A stretch of 64,000 nucleotides of DNA from Neptuniibacter victor (GCA_027943745.1 AP025763.1:1922001-1986000); one strand, 5' to 3'. Counted from the stretch's first letter, positions 33,929 through 42,497 are shown. Notes: generated by a model from the letters alone, not told the origin. Program-made: numbers and translations.

Positions 33929-35224
33929 ATGAAAGCGGTATTACGTTTAAATTTGGTGGTGGCATTCGTATTTTTATTGGTGTTATGCCTCACCTTATAT
34001 GACATGTTTCAGCAGGCAACTAAAGACATTACTCGTGAGGTAACGGCGGGGATTAGCTTTACTCATCAGCTGCTCAGTGCCGCTGCTTCAGACGAAGCGC
34101 TTCTGCAAAACCTTCTGGATGGTGACACTCGTCATGTCCGTTTATCGATAGAAGATACAACCGAGCTACCAAGCGATGACGATGTGATCGTCCATGCCAG
34201 TGACGAGGTCCCTGAATGGTTTTTCCGTATGATCCCGGGCTTAGATCATCTAGAAGATAAGCAGTATTTTCGTTATCTCTCCGATGGAAGAACGTTACGT
34301 CTTCAAGCAGATACGTCAGACGAAGTTGAAGAGGTGTGGGAGTCGGTTCAAAATGTTTTGTTCCTGTTTGTTTTAAGCGCAATCATGTCAAACCTTGCGA
34401 TCTATTTTGGTGTTCGTAAAGGGATAAAGCCTGTATCAGATTTTCTATTTGCTCTTAAAAATATTGAGAAGGGGCATTTTGGAGCCCGTCTTAATAAATA
34501 TTCGATCAAAGAAATCAATGAGTTATCTGAACATTTTAATGCGATGGCGTACGCGCTTGAGCAATCTGAAAATGAAAACCAAAAACTCACTCATGAATTG
34601 ATGCGACTCCAAGAGAAAGAGAGAGCGCATTTAGCGAGAGAGTTACATGATGATCTTGGCCAGTACCTAACTGGGATTAGGGCTCAAGCCTATCTTATTA
34701 AAGAAGCAGCGACTAACCCCAACTTAGTCGCCACGGTTGGAGAGCAGATCACTATCAACTGTGATGCTATGCATGTCAGCTTCCGACAGCTCATTCGTGA
34801 ATTGCATCCCGTCATTTTGGAACAGCTTGGGTTATTAGAGGCGATGCGCTCTTTGATTGATGGTTGGAGTCTGTCACACGACATCAACGTGGATACGAAG
34901 CTACCAGCTGATGTTCCGCAGCTAAGCGATGAAACAAATACACATATCTACCGAATTCTTCAGGAGGCTTTGCATAATGTTGCACAACATGCGGAGGCAT
35001 CAGATGTTGTTATTCAGTTAACAAGTGATGATGAAAAGTTGCAATTGGCTATTCAAGATAATGGTATTGGGATTAAGCCTGAAGGGAGTTTAGGGCTTGG
35101 GCTTCGTTCAATGCAGGAGAGAGCACGCTGTATGCATGGTGAATTGAGCTTAAAGAAATTAACAGATGGTGGAAGTGAAATTTTAATGATAATCCCCATT
35201 ACTGAGGCAGAGGTGCTAGTGTGA
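33929..35224 (+). CDS. pedS2: Membrane sensor histidine kinase, PedS2/EraS type
   Basis: 431 aa. One helix (about 7-24), a periplasmic domain (25-142), a second helix (143-161), HAMP-like linker, then a HisKA_3 dimerisation helix with RELHDDLGQYLTGIR (His240) and an ATPase domain with EALHNVAQHA and DNGIGIK. The periplasmic part has an acidic cluster, IEDTTELPSDDDVIVHASDE (74-93), that could bind a hard cation. In P. putida the kinase at this position senses lanthanides and controls the PedE/PedH switch; position and domain plan agree. It overlaps the next regulator by 4 bp. Confidence 0.88.
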   Translation: MKAVLRLNLVVAFVFLLVLCLTLYDMFQQATKDITREVTAGISFTHQLLSAAASDEALLQNLLDGDTRHVRLSIEDTTELPSDDDVIVHASDEVPEWFFRMIPGLDHLEDKQYFRYLSDGRTLRLQADTSDEVEEVWESVQNVLFLFVLSAIMSNLAIYFGVRKGIKPVSDFLFALKNIEKGHFGARLNKYSIKEINELSEHFNAMAYALEQSENENQKLTHELMRLQEKERAHLARELHDDLGQYLTGIRAQAYLIKEAATNPNLVATVGEQITINCDAMHVSFRQLIRELHPVILEQLGLLEAMRSLIDGWSLSHDINVDTKLPADVPQLSDETNTHIYRILQEALHNVAQHAEASDVVIQLTSDDEKLQLAIQDNGIGIKPEGSLGLGLRSMQERARCMHGELSLKKLTDGGSEILMIIPITEAEVLV

Positions 35225-35865
35225 AAATAATAATAGCGGATGATCATGCAGTCGTACGTCAGGGATATTCTAGCCTTTTAGCTACGATGCTGGCCCCTTG
35301 TGAAGTGCTAGAGGCTAGCAACGGAGATCAGGCATTCGGGCTATGCCAAACCGAAGATCCTGATATTGTCATCATGGATGTCAATATGCCGGGGATCAGT
35401 GGGGTAGAAGCAACGCGGCGTATATTGCAGCGTAATGCTGACATCAATATACTTTTCTTTAGTATGTATGATGAATCACCGGTTGTTGCACAGGCGATGG
35501 ATGCCGGGGCTAAAGGCTATATAACAAAAAGCTGTACCCCGGAGATTTTGATTGATGCGGTTACAAAGGTCTCTTCTGGACACTTATACGTAGAGCATGA
35601 GTTAGCTATGCGCCTTGCGGTTTCACGCCCTGAACAAAAAGATCAGCGTTTGAAAGATATGACGCAACGAGAGTTTGAGATCTTTGTTATGTTGGCACAG
35701 GGAAGCAGTGTTCAAGAAATTTCAGAACAGCTATTTATCAGTAATAAAACCGTTTCAAACTACACATCAATTTTAAAAAGCAAATTGCAGATCAGCTCTA
35801 CCGCTGAGCTGGTCCATTTAGCAATCGAAACCGGTGTCGTGAAAGTAGGGGTAGAAGTTAGCTAG
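35221..35865 (+). CDS. pedR2: LuxR-family response regulator PedR2/EraR type
   Basis: 214 aa. Receiver with Asp53 (IVIMDVNMPG), switch region FFSMYDES, Lys in YITKSC, and a LuxR helix-turn-helix (about 146-208, MTQREFEIFVMLAQGSSVQEISEQLFISNKTVSNY in two helices). It starts on a GTG and overlaps the kinase stop by 4 bp, so it is the dedicated partner. It should bind promoters of the two quinoprotein alcohol dehydrogenases and accessory genes. The regulator at 33156 is a close paralog; how the two share the kinase is open. Confidence 0.9.
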   Translation: MKIIIADDHAVVRQGYSSLLATMLAPCEVLEASNGDQAFGLCQTEDPDIVIMDVNMPGISGVEATRRILQRNADINILFFSMYDESPVVAQAMDAGAKGYITKSCTPEILIDAVTKVSSGHLYVEHELAMRLAVSRPEQKDQRLKDMTQREFEIFVMLAQGSSVQEISEQLFISNKTVSNYTSILKSKLQISSTAELVHLAIETGVVKVGVEVS

Positions 35866-35872
35866 ACAGAAT

Positions 35873-35924
35873 TGCCGGCATTTCTATGCTTTGGGATGGG
35901 TCATTGGTGTTGCCGGCATTTTTT
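35873..35924 (+). terminator. Probable terminator after the second regulator
   Basis: The self-complementary octamer TGCCGGCA occurs at 35873 and 35911; pairing of the two gives an 8-bp stem with a 30-nt loop, followed by TTTTTTATTT. The long loop lowers confidence. Confidence 0.55.
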
Positions 35925-35937
35925 ATTTCAACCCGTC

Positions 35938-36582
35938 TTAGTTTTTTGACCAATCGAAGGGACAGTTTTTACAACCCTCCATATAGGTTGCCTGAAAGGT
36001 AGCATAGTGCTTTCTAACACCACTAAAATCGGCATTTTCTAAAGATGCTGCATTTAGTTTTGCTTCCTGTAGATTCGCATTCTTTAGGTTAGCTCCCTTT
36101 AAATTGGCTTTTGTCATCCAGGCAATCTCTAAATTAGCGGCCTGCATATTGGCATTTATGAATTGGGCAGCACTTAAGCGTGAGAACTGAAGGTTTGCCC
36201 CGGCAAGGTTGCTATTGTTGAAGTTTGCCCCTTGAGCAAATAAGGCCCAGCCATCAATCGACTCAAGGTTAGCCTTGCTGAGGTTTGCGCCACGCAATGT
36301 GGCATGGCGTAAGTCGGCTCTAGCTAGATTTGCTTCAGAGAGATTGGCCTTTTCTAAATTGATATTTTTTAAAACAGTATGGCGTAGATCTGAACCTTTT
36401 AAGTTAGCTCCAGATAAGTTTGCACCCGAAAGATCAATGTGTTGAAAGCTTTGGTACGAAAGGTCGACGCCCTCGCATTGTGCTCCCGGTTTTAGTGTGC
36501 AGCCATTGATGATCAGCTCCTGAGCTTGAATGGGTAATCCTAAGGTGAGCAATAATAGTGAGGATAGAAGTTGTTTATTCAT
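35938..36582 (-). CDS. Pentapeptide-repeat protein, secreted
   Basis: 214 aa, signal peptide MNKQLLSSLLLLTLGLPIQAQ. From about residue 40 to 195 the chain consists of A(N/D)LXX pentapeptides (LSGANLSGANLKGSDLRH and similar, about 25 units), which fold as a right-handed quadrilateral beta helix. A Cys pair is found at each end (NGCTLKPGAQC near 27-36 and GCKNC near 203-207), probable disulfides capping the helix. It lies 64 bp downstream of the Ca-type alcohol dehydrogenase on the same strand, with a hairpin between; pseudomonad ped clusters have a similar gene here. Role unknown. Confidence 0.85.
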   Translation of the reverse strand: MNKQLLSSLLLLTLGLPIQAQELIINGCTLKPGAQCEGVDLSYQSFQHIDLSGANLSGANLKGSDLRHTVLKNINLEKANLSEANLARADLRHATLRGANLSKANLESIDGWALFAQGANFNNSNLAGANLQFSRLSAAQFINANMQAANLEIAWMTKANLKGANLKNANLQEAKLNAASLENADFSGVRKHYATFQATYMEGCKNCPFDWSKN

Positions 36583-36596
36583 CTTTTACTCCCTAA

Positions 36597-36627
36597 GGCT
36601 CACCTCGTGTGAATACCAAGGTGAGCC
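36597..36627 (-). terminator. Hairpin between the Ca-type dehydrogenase and pentapeptide genes
   Basis: GGCTCACCT, 13-nt loop, AGGTGAGCC: nine perfect pairs in the 64-bp gap. No T run follows on the minus strand, so it is more likely an attenuator or a 3'-end stabiliser for the abundant dehydrogenase message. Confidence 0.6.
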
Positions 36628-36646
36628 ATGACTAAGCTAAAATCGA

Positions 36647-38476
36647 TTAATTTTGAGGTAATTTAAATACCCAAAAAGAGCCGCCTTGTGAAACCGGCTT
36701 AGTTAGGTCTGCCATATCACCGCCCCATAGTGGAACAGCGCCGCCATAGCCACTTGCAATCCCGATGTATTGCTGTCCATCTTGCTCCCAAGTGATAGGT
36801 GATGAAACGATGCCGGAGCCTGTCTGGAATTTCCAAAGCTCTTTACCTGTTTTAGCATCGAAAGCCTTAAAGTAACCATCACCCGTACCGGTAAATACAA
36901 GATTACCTTTGGTTGCTAGTACACCAGACCATAATGGGAGCTTCTCTTTATGCGACCAAGCAATCTTGCCGGTTTTAGGGTCCATTGCTCGTAACACGCC
37001 GACATGATCGTCATACATCTTGCGGATGCGGAATCCTTGGCCTAGATAAGCCGACCCTTTTTTGTAATGAACTTCTTCAGTCCAGTAATCTTCTTTCCAA
37101 TGGTTCGCACCTAAGTAAAATAGCCCAGTATCTTGGCTGTAAGCCATTGGATTCCAGTTTTTACCGCCGAGGAAGGGAGGTGATACTTCAACTGATTTGC
37201 CGCGTTTCTTGCCAGGTTCAGGCAGAGGAGGTCTCTGACCTTCAACTTCAACAGGCTTTCCGGTCTTAGGGTCTATATGGGTTGCCCAAGTGATATTATC
37301 AACGAAAGGGAAACCTCTGATGAAATCACCACTTTCTCGGTCAACGACATAGAAGAAACCGTTACGGTCGGCGTGGGCAGTCGCTTTGATTGTTTTGCCT
37401 TTGTCTTTGTATTCAAAAAGAACAAGTTCGTTATTTCCTGAAAAGTCCCATGCATCATTAGGCGTGTGCTGATAGAACCATTTTACTTCACCTGTTGATG
37501 GGTCAACGGCAACCTGGCCGGATGTATAAAGGCTGTCGTAATCTGCTGGGTTGCCGCCTGGTGATGTTCGTGCCCAACCATTCCACGGTGCGGGGTTACC
37601 TGCACCTACGATTATTGTATTGGTTTCTACGTCAAAGCTTGCAGATTGCCAAGGTGCTCCACCGCCATGGCTCCAAGCTTCAACTTTGCCTGTTGGGGAG
37701 TTAGGATCGTCAGGCCATGATGGCGCTTTAGGATCGCCTGTCGGAGTGCCTTTTTTGCCATTTAGACGGCCATAATGTCCTTCAACAAAAGGGCGCATCC
37801 AGATCTCTTCGCCTGTCATTGGATCGCGAGCAAACAGTTTTCCGACAACACCAAACTCATCACCAGACGATCCATGAATTAGCATGACTTTACCGGTTTT
37901 TTTGTCTTTGATGATCGTTGGAGCACCTGTCATGGTGTAGCCTTCTTTGTGATCAGCAAATTTTTTCTTCCACTTAACTTTACCGGTTTTTTTATCCAAA
38001 GCGACAATGGCGGCATCAAGGGTGCCGAAGTAAACCAGATCTCCAAAGATAGCAGCGCCGCGGTTTACCACATCACAGCAAGGGCGGATGTCATCAGGTA
38101 GACGGTAGTCATATGACCATAGTTTTAAGCCTGTCTTGGCATCGACAGCAAACATTCGAGAATATGATCCGGTAACGTAGATGACACCGTCATGGACTAA
38201 AGCCTGGGTTTCCTGTCCTCGTTGTTTTTCACCGCCAAATGAAAACGACCAGGCGGGTGTAAGTTTGTGAATATTCTTATCATTAATCTCGGTTAGGTTG
38301 CTCCAGCGCTGAGCCTTTGGCCCTATGCCATAACCCAATACATCTTCAGGTGTATTAGCATCATTTTTAATATCATTCCATGTGACTGGCTTCGCAATGG
38401 CTGTGCTCGCTACAAAGCTTAAAGCGATCGCTCCACAAAGAGGCTTTATGCTTGTAGTCATTATTTTTGTTGTCAT
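36647..38476 (-). CDS. pedE: PQQ-dependent alcohol dehydrogenase, calcium type (PedE/ExaA-like)
   Basis: Periplasmic type I quinoprotein, 609 aa from ATG 38476, which has AAAGGTC upstream; 13 earlier codons are not needed. Signal peptide ends STAIA-K. Eight-bladed propeller with tryptophan-docking repeats; the adjacent-Cys disulfide is in RPCCDVVNRG. The metal/catalytic Asp344 is in the sequence DAWDFSGNNE; two residues on stands Ser346, not Asp, the signature of Ca-dependent enzymes. Other ligands are in SSGDEFGVVG and GAGNPAPWN. Oxidises ethanol and other alcohols to aldehydes and passes electrons to the cytochrome c550 encoded divergently. Pseudomonad PedE is made when lanthanides are absent. 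Confidence 0.93.
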   Translation of the reverse strand: MTTKIMTTSIKPLCGAIALSFVASTAIAKPVTWNDIKNDANTPEDVLGYGIGPKAQRWSNLTEINDKNIHKLTPAWSFSFGGEKQRGQETQALVHDGVIYVTGSYSRMFAVDAKTGLKLWSYDYRLPDDIRPCCDVVNRGAAIFGDLVYFGTLDAAIVALDKKTGKVKWKKKFADHKEGYTMTGAPTIIKDKKTGKVMLIHGSSGDEFGVVGKLFARDPMTGEEIWMRPFVEGHYGRLNGKKGTPTGDPKAPSWPDDPNSPTGKVEAWSHGGGAPWQSASFDVETNTIIVGAGNPAPWNGWARTSPGGNPADYDSLYTSGQVAVDPSTGEVKWFYQHTPNDAWDFSGNNELVLFEYKDKGKTIKATAHADRNGFFYVVDRESGDFIRGFPFVDNITWATHIDPKTGKPVEVEGQRPPLPEPGKKRGKSVEVSPPFLGGKNWNPMAYSQDTGLFYLGANHWKEDYWTEEVHYKKGSAYLGQGFRIRKMYDDHVGVLRAMDPKTGKIAWSHKEKLPLWSGVLATKGNLVFTGTGDGYFKAFDAKTGKELWKFQTGSGIVSSPITWEQDGQQYIGIASGYGGAVPLWGGDMADLTKPVSQGGSFWVFKLPQN

Positions 38477-38941
38477 GTTGTGACCTTTATATGTTGGGAT
38501 ATTGATAGCGCTCAAAAATGTGATTGCTGCTTTTCATTCTCAAGTCCGGACAATATTTCAACAATGGTATGGCTCCCTTATAAGCAGGGCAGAGAACCCG
38601 TTTTCAAGGGAATAGGTCCTAGAAGGATTAGGGAAAAGTAACGTAGTACGCAGCCGGGACTAGATCTAGGGTATTGGTACTTCGTTAAAAATTAAGCACT
38701 AAAGTAGCAATATGTGTGCTAACCCCTACCAAGGGAGTAGTTTTTGAAACCCAAAGTACAATTCTTGGAGTTTTTATAGAGGCAATATCATATAGGCATC
38801 ACTGTTGAGGTGGGTGACTTCAACAGGCAAAAGAACATTCGCCGGCTGTAGTTAGGATGATTACAAAGAGTAGAGCTTGGTCTTCATAGATACAAAGTAA
38901 TACCAGGCAAGGCGAACAGTATAAAAACTAAGTGGTGAAAA
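38477..38941. promoter_or_regulatory. Divergent control region of pedE and cytochrome c550
   Basis: 465 bp between two oppositely directed genes, without a credible gene. It contains ACCCCTACCAAGGGAGTAGT (38722-38741), GGGACTAGATCTAGGG (38656-38671, including the palindrome CTAGATCTAG) and GGTACTTCG (38676-38684), which recall motifs in other promoters here. This is where the switch regulator should act on the Ca enzyme. No sigma54-type -24/-12 pair was noticed. Confidence 0.45.
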
Positions 38942-39388
38942 ATGATGTCTATCAATAAAAAATTACTAGGATTAACGACAGCGGGAATGCTGACAGCTGT
39001 TCTCTCTGGCCAGGCGCTTGCACATGGTGATGTAACGCCTCAGAACGTTGATATTGCTGGCCTAACGCCACTAGGTGAAGAGTGGTTAGAGGAAAACCCA
39101 TATAACGCTGACTATGAAAACCGCGATTTAGCCGTTTCTATTGGTACGTCAGCTTATACTCAGAACTGTGCTCGCTGCCACGGCCTTGATGCTATTTCTG
39201 GTGGTATTGCGCCTGATCTACGTTACTTAGAGCCAGGTATTGAAGGAGACGAGTGGTACTCTTACCGTGTTCAAAACGGTGCTGTTCGTGATGGCCGTGT
39301 TTACATGCCAAAAATGGCGGAGCACTTAAGTCAGGAAGCACTATGGGCTATCCGTGCATACCTAGAAACGCGTCCTGCTGATGAATAA
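38942..39388 (+). CDS. pedF: Cytochrome c550, electron acceptor of the quinoproteins (ExaB/PedF type)
   Basis: 148 aa, signal peptide MMSINKKLLGLTTAGMLTAVLSGQALA. One haem: CARCH (Cys76, Cys79, His80); the sixth ligand is likely Met122 or Met125 in VYMPKM. Small periplasmic class I cytochrome that accepts electrons from the PQQ alcohol dehydrogenases. Divergent from pedE and overlapping the XoxJ-like gene by 8 bp, the usual arrangement. ATG 38945 is an alternative start with no effect on the mature protein. Confidence 0.93.
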   Translation: MMSINKKLLGLTTAGMLTAVLSGQALAHGDVTPQNVDIAGLTPLGEEWLEENPYNADYENRDLAVSIGTSAYTQNCARCHGLDAISGGIAPDLRYLEPGIEGDEWYSYRVQNGAVRDGRVYMPKMAEHLSQEALWAIRAYLETRPADE

Positions 39389-40301
39389 ACTACGACTTTC
39401 AAATGTCGTTATTCTGACTTGCGCCAGCCTGCTTAGCAGCCTGGCGCAAGCTCGTTATTACGATGACGTTATAGATAGCGGTTATATAAAAGTTGGTTTT
39501 TATCGCGACTTTCCTCCTTATTCCTTCATAAAAGATGGAGAGCCTACGGGAGTCGATGTCGAGGTAGGCAAACGTATAGCCAAATCACTTGGTCTAACGT
39601 TTAAGCCTCACTGGATAACGCCAGATGAGAATCTTGAAGATGATCTACGTAACAATGTTTGGAAAGGTCATTATCTAGATAAGGATGAGCAGCAGGGGGC
39701 TTTAGCGCTTAAGAATATTGCTGATGTGATGATGCGTGTTCCCTATGATCGTGAATATTCCTATATGCAAGATTCAACAGGGGCCGTCATCAACGAGATG
39801 GTTGTTATGTTTGGTCCTTACCAGCGCGAAAGTTGGCAAGTGGCTTACGACAGTACAAAACTTGATAACGTATCCACCATCGCTGTCTTTCAGTATCACC
39901 CCATTGGGGTTGAGATCGATAGTATGCCAGCATTTTACTTAACATCAGCGTTTGGCGGTCGTATGCGTGATAAAACACATCACTATCCCAATGCTCGTCA
40001 TGCTTTTGCGGGCATGCAAAAGGGTGACGTTGATGCTGTTATGGCAATGCGCGCAGAAGTCGACTGGTTAGTCAGCAAAGCAGGAAACAACGATTATAAA
40101 CTGGCCGAGAACGGTTATCCCTCAATGGGCAAGCAAAAATGGGATATTGGTATGGCGGTTAAACATACGTACCGTCAGCTTGGTTATGCCATTGAAGAAG
40201 TAGTTGATGGAATGGTCCGTAACGGTGAGATGAAACGTATTTATCAATCCTATGGCCTTTCCTATGAGATACCAGCGCTTTACCAGGATGTGAGTAAATA
40301 A
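39381..40301 (+). CDS. Quinoprotein-associated periplasmic binding protein (XoxJ/MxaJ-like)
   Basis: 306 aa, signal peptide MNKLRLSNVVILTCASLLSSLAQA. Family 3 solute-binding fold (GYIKVGFYRDFPPYSF, PTGVDVEVGKRIAKSLG), but of the quinoprotein-associated branch without a matching ABC transporter. In methylotrophs the corresponding MxaJ/XoxJ proteins are required for active methanol dehydrogenase and are thought to help maturation or cofactor/metal loading rather than import. It overlaps the cytochrome gene by 8 bp. A 17-bp tandem repeat begins at its stop codon. Confidence 0.88.
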   Translation: MNKLRLSNVVILTCASLLSSLAQARYYDDVIDSGYIKVGFYRDFPPYSFIKDGEPTGVDVEVGKRIAKSLGLTFKPHWITPDENLEDDLRNNVWKGHYLDKDEQQGALALKNIADVMMRVPYDREYSYMQDSTGAVINEMVVMFGPYQRESWQVAYDSTKLDNVSTIAVFQYHPIGVEIDSMPAFYLTSAFGGRMRDKTHHYPNARHAFAGMQKGDVDAVMAMRAEVDWLVSKAGNNDYKLAENGYPSMGKQKWDIGMAVKHTYRQLGYAIEEVVDGMVRNGEMKRIYQSYGLSYEIPALYQDVSK

Positions 40302-40366
40302 TTATCTAAAGGCACTAATTCTCTAAAGACACTAATTATCTAAAGGCACTAATTATCTAAAGGCAC
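40299..40366. repeat. Four tandem copies of a 17-bp unit
   Basis: TAATTATCTAAAGGCAC at 40299, 40333 and 40350 exactly, and a two-mismatch copy (TAATTCTCTAAAGACAC) at 40316. The first copy supplies the TAA stop of the XoxJ-like gene. A contiguous array without spacers, so not CRISPR; probably slippage-derived. Confidence 0.92.
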
Positions 40367-40399
40367 CGGTTTAAAAATAATAATAAGCGGGAAACTAAG

Positions 40400-41152
40400 A
40401 TGAAAACGACTATTGCCATATTACTGCTCAGTACAGCCATTCCTGCTTCGGCCTCTTCTGAAGTGGTCGATCCGCTCGAGTCTCCTTTGTGGGAGTATAT
40501 GCGTGAGCAATTTATCGGTGACGATAAGTTTGTTTTTGACGATCGGGTTAAGGTTGAACTTCCAGAGTTTGCGGAAGATCCTACTCAGGTCCCAATCACG
40601 ATCGATGCAGAAGCGCTGAATGGACAGATTCAAAGAATCGTTGCTTGGGCTGATCTGAATCCAATCCAGCATATTTTTACCTATTACCCCCATCCAGATA
40701 TTGTTCCAAGGGTTTCCTTACGTATTAAAGTTCAGCAAGGTACGGCCATAAGAGCTGCTGTGCTAACGAAAGATAATATCTGGCATGTGGGTGGTCGATA
40801 CTTGGATGCAGCAGGCGGCGGTTGTACGACACCGAGCGTTGCAAATGCAAACCCCTATTGGGAAAGCCATTTAGGCGAGATGAAAAGTAGATTCTTTCCT
40901 CGCCAAGAGGGCGGACGCTATAAGTTCAAAGTCATTCATCCCATGGACACGGGCTTAGTTGATGCCATTCCCGAATTCTATATTCAGCAGGTCGCTGTAA
41001 GGTCTAGATCAGGCCAAGATTTGGCTAAGATGGATCTCTCTCAACCCGTAAGCGAGAACCCTGTTATTACATTTGATGTCAGGAATAGTGGGGAGAAGCA
41101 TAGCGTGTGGCTACGTGACAATGGCGGCAACGAATTTGAGCAAGAGCTTTAG
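40400..41152 (+). CDS. Quinoprotein-associated SoxYZ-like carrier protein
   Basis: 250 aa, secreted (signal peptide to about residue 19, ASASS). A SoxY-like N-terminal half with the carrier motif GGGCTTP (Cys142), then a SoxZ-like immunoglobulin-type half. In SoxYZ this Cys sits on a swinging arm that holds sulfur intermediates. The SoxYZ fusion found in PQQ loci is thought to work with a metallo-hydrolase, here the next gene 11 bp on. Its cargo in alcohol oxidation is unknown. GCGGGAAACTAAG precedes the ATG; the gene follows the 17-bp repeats. Confidence 0.87.
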   Translation: MKTTIAILLLSTAIPASASSEVVDPLESPLWEYMREQFIGDDKFVFDDRVKVELPEFAEDPTQVPITIDAEALNGQIQRIVAWADLNPIQHIFTYYPHPDIVPRVSLRIKVQQGTAIRAAVLTKDNIWHVGGRYLDAAGGGCTTPSVANANPYWESHLGEMKSRFFPRQEGGRYKFKVIHPMDTGLVDAIPEFYIQQVAVRSRSGQDLAKMDLSQPVSENPVITFDVRNSGEKHSVWLRDNGGNEFEQEL

Positions 41153-41163
41153 GGAGAGGATAG

Positions 41164-42087
41164 ATGAATATTAAAAAAGCCCTAGTGTTAGGTATGCTTC
41201 TCTCTTGCCAATCAGTAACTGCAGCACCTTTGTCGTACGATCTACAGGCGAAAAAGGTTGCAGATAATACATGGATATTTAAAGGAAAGCTGGAAGATTT
41301 TTCCAATAAAAATGGCGGTAATATCGTTAACACCGGCTTTATAGAAACTGAGGTCGGTGTTGTTGTTATCGATACAGGTCCATCTCTTCGGTATGGCAAA
41401 GAGATGCGTAAGGCGATAGAGCAAATTACCGACAAGCCTATTAAGTACGTGTTTAATACTCATCATCACCCAGATCACTTTCTTGGTAATCAAGCTTTTA
41501 GTGATATAGATATCTATTCCTTACCTAAAACCAAGAGCCAACTCGCACAACACGGCAACGCATTTGCAGAAAACATGTATCGCTTAGTGGGTGATTGGAT
41601 GCGCTCTACGGAAGCTCAGCTACCTACAAAAACCATCGATACCACTGGTTTAAAGTTAGGTAGCCATCACCTAAAGCTAATGCCTTTTTCAGGGCATACA
41701 GGATCAGACCTTGTTATTTTTGATGAGAAAACAGGTGTGCTATTTGCGTCCGACATGGTTTTTTATCAGCGCGCATTAACGACGCCTCATACCCCAGGCA
41801 TACAATTGTGGCGTGATGAAATTTCCAAGCTTAAAGCGATCAATTATAAAGTGCTCATTCCTGGTCATGGACCGATCTCTGCTAATAAAGCGCCACTGGA
41901 TCAGATGAGTGCTTATTTAAACTGGCTGGATAATACACTGATAGCAGCAGCTAAAGCGGGGCTCAGCATGAATGAAGTGATAAAACTCCCAATCAGTGAT
42001 GAGTTTGCTGGTATCAAATTAAGTCGTTATGAGTTCGTTCGCACGGTCGCACACCTTTACCCGGGATATGAAGAACGTTTCTTTTAA
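41164..42087 (+). CDS. Quinoprotein relay zinc metallo-hydrolase
   Basis: 307 aa, metallo-beta-lactamase fold, signal peptide to about residue 21 (VTAA-P). Zinc ligands HHHPDH (His100, His102, Asp104, His105), then GHTGSD near 178-183, the bridging Asp in FASDMVF and PGHGP near 236. The SoxH-related branch that accompanies SoxYZ-like carriers in PQQ alcohol loci. It may hydrolyse or transfer a group held on the carrier Cys; the actual substrate is unknown. GGAGAGG precedes the ATG. It ends in a strong hairpin that includes its stop codon. Confidence 0.88.
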   Translation: MNIKKALVLGMLLSCQSVTAAPLSYDLQAKKVADNTWIFKGKLEDFSNKNGGNIVNTGFIETEVGVVVIDTGPSLRYGKEMRKAIEQITDKPIKYVFNTHHHPDHFLGNQAFSDIDIYSLPKTKSQLAQHGNAFAENMYRLVGDWMRSTEAQLPTKTIDTTGLKLGSHHLKLMPFSGHTGSDLVIFDEKTGVLFASDMVFYQRALTTPHTPGIQLWRDEISKLKAINYKVLIPGHGPISANKAPLDQMSAYLNWLDNTLIAAAKAGLSMNEVIKLPISDEFAGIKLSRYEFVRTVAHLYPGYEERFF

Positions 42088-42115
42088 AGCGCTCGGTTTA
42101 ACGAGCGCTTTAAAA
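42082..42115. terminator. Hairpin enclosing the stop of the metallo-hydrolase
   Basis: TTTTAAAGCGCTCG, 6-nt loop, CGAGCGCTTTAAAA: 14 perfect pairs, the left arm containing the TAA stop. The right arm ends in four A, so it has no plus-strand T run; it may stop RNA polymerase weakly, protect the transcript end or affect translation termination. Confidence 0.65.
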
Positions 42116-42497
42116 GGCGGATCAAAGCTAAGAATTAGTAGCTTAGATTCGCACTGGTTCGATTGATATTTCCCCCCAGTGTCTAGCCGTTATACCCGAT
42201 TTGCTGATCACATTCGCGTAGATACAGGCGTTTAATAACTCTTAGATGGTCATCATTTTTATAATTGCGACACGCATTGTTGATGGGTGAGCAGTGTGTA
42301 TCGTACTGGTGATTTAGCCACTTATTTCTGCACCCCAGATCGCTAGCATTTCTAGTATTACTACCAAGTGATGAGAAAACTACTTCCGCTGTTTAATTGT
42401 TGAAAAACCGGTAAAGAAAAACAATGTATCCCATGATTCGGGAATTTTTCCCGGCTCTCTCTGAACGCCAATAAAAATATCCGTAGAGGAGCGTACA
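42116..42497 (+). promoter_or_regulatory. Control region of the lanthanide-type dehydrogenase
   Basis: About 380 bp without a gene. It contains TACTACCAA at 42359-42367, 139 bp before the start; the same nonamer lies 135 bp before the aldehyde dehydrogenase start. Further down ATCCCATGATTCGGGA and the inverted repeat CGGGAA-TTT-TTCCCG (42439-42453) lie in the probable leader. GAGGAG precedes the ATG. A regulated, strongly expressed promoter is expected here. Confidence 0.5.

Noticed and set aside
40299-40366. CRISPR-like array
   Set aside because: Units of 17 bp are contiguous with no spacers, and no cas genes are in the window.
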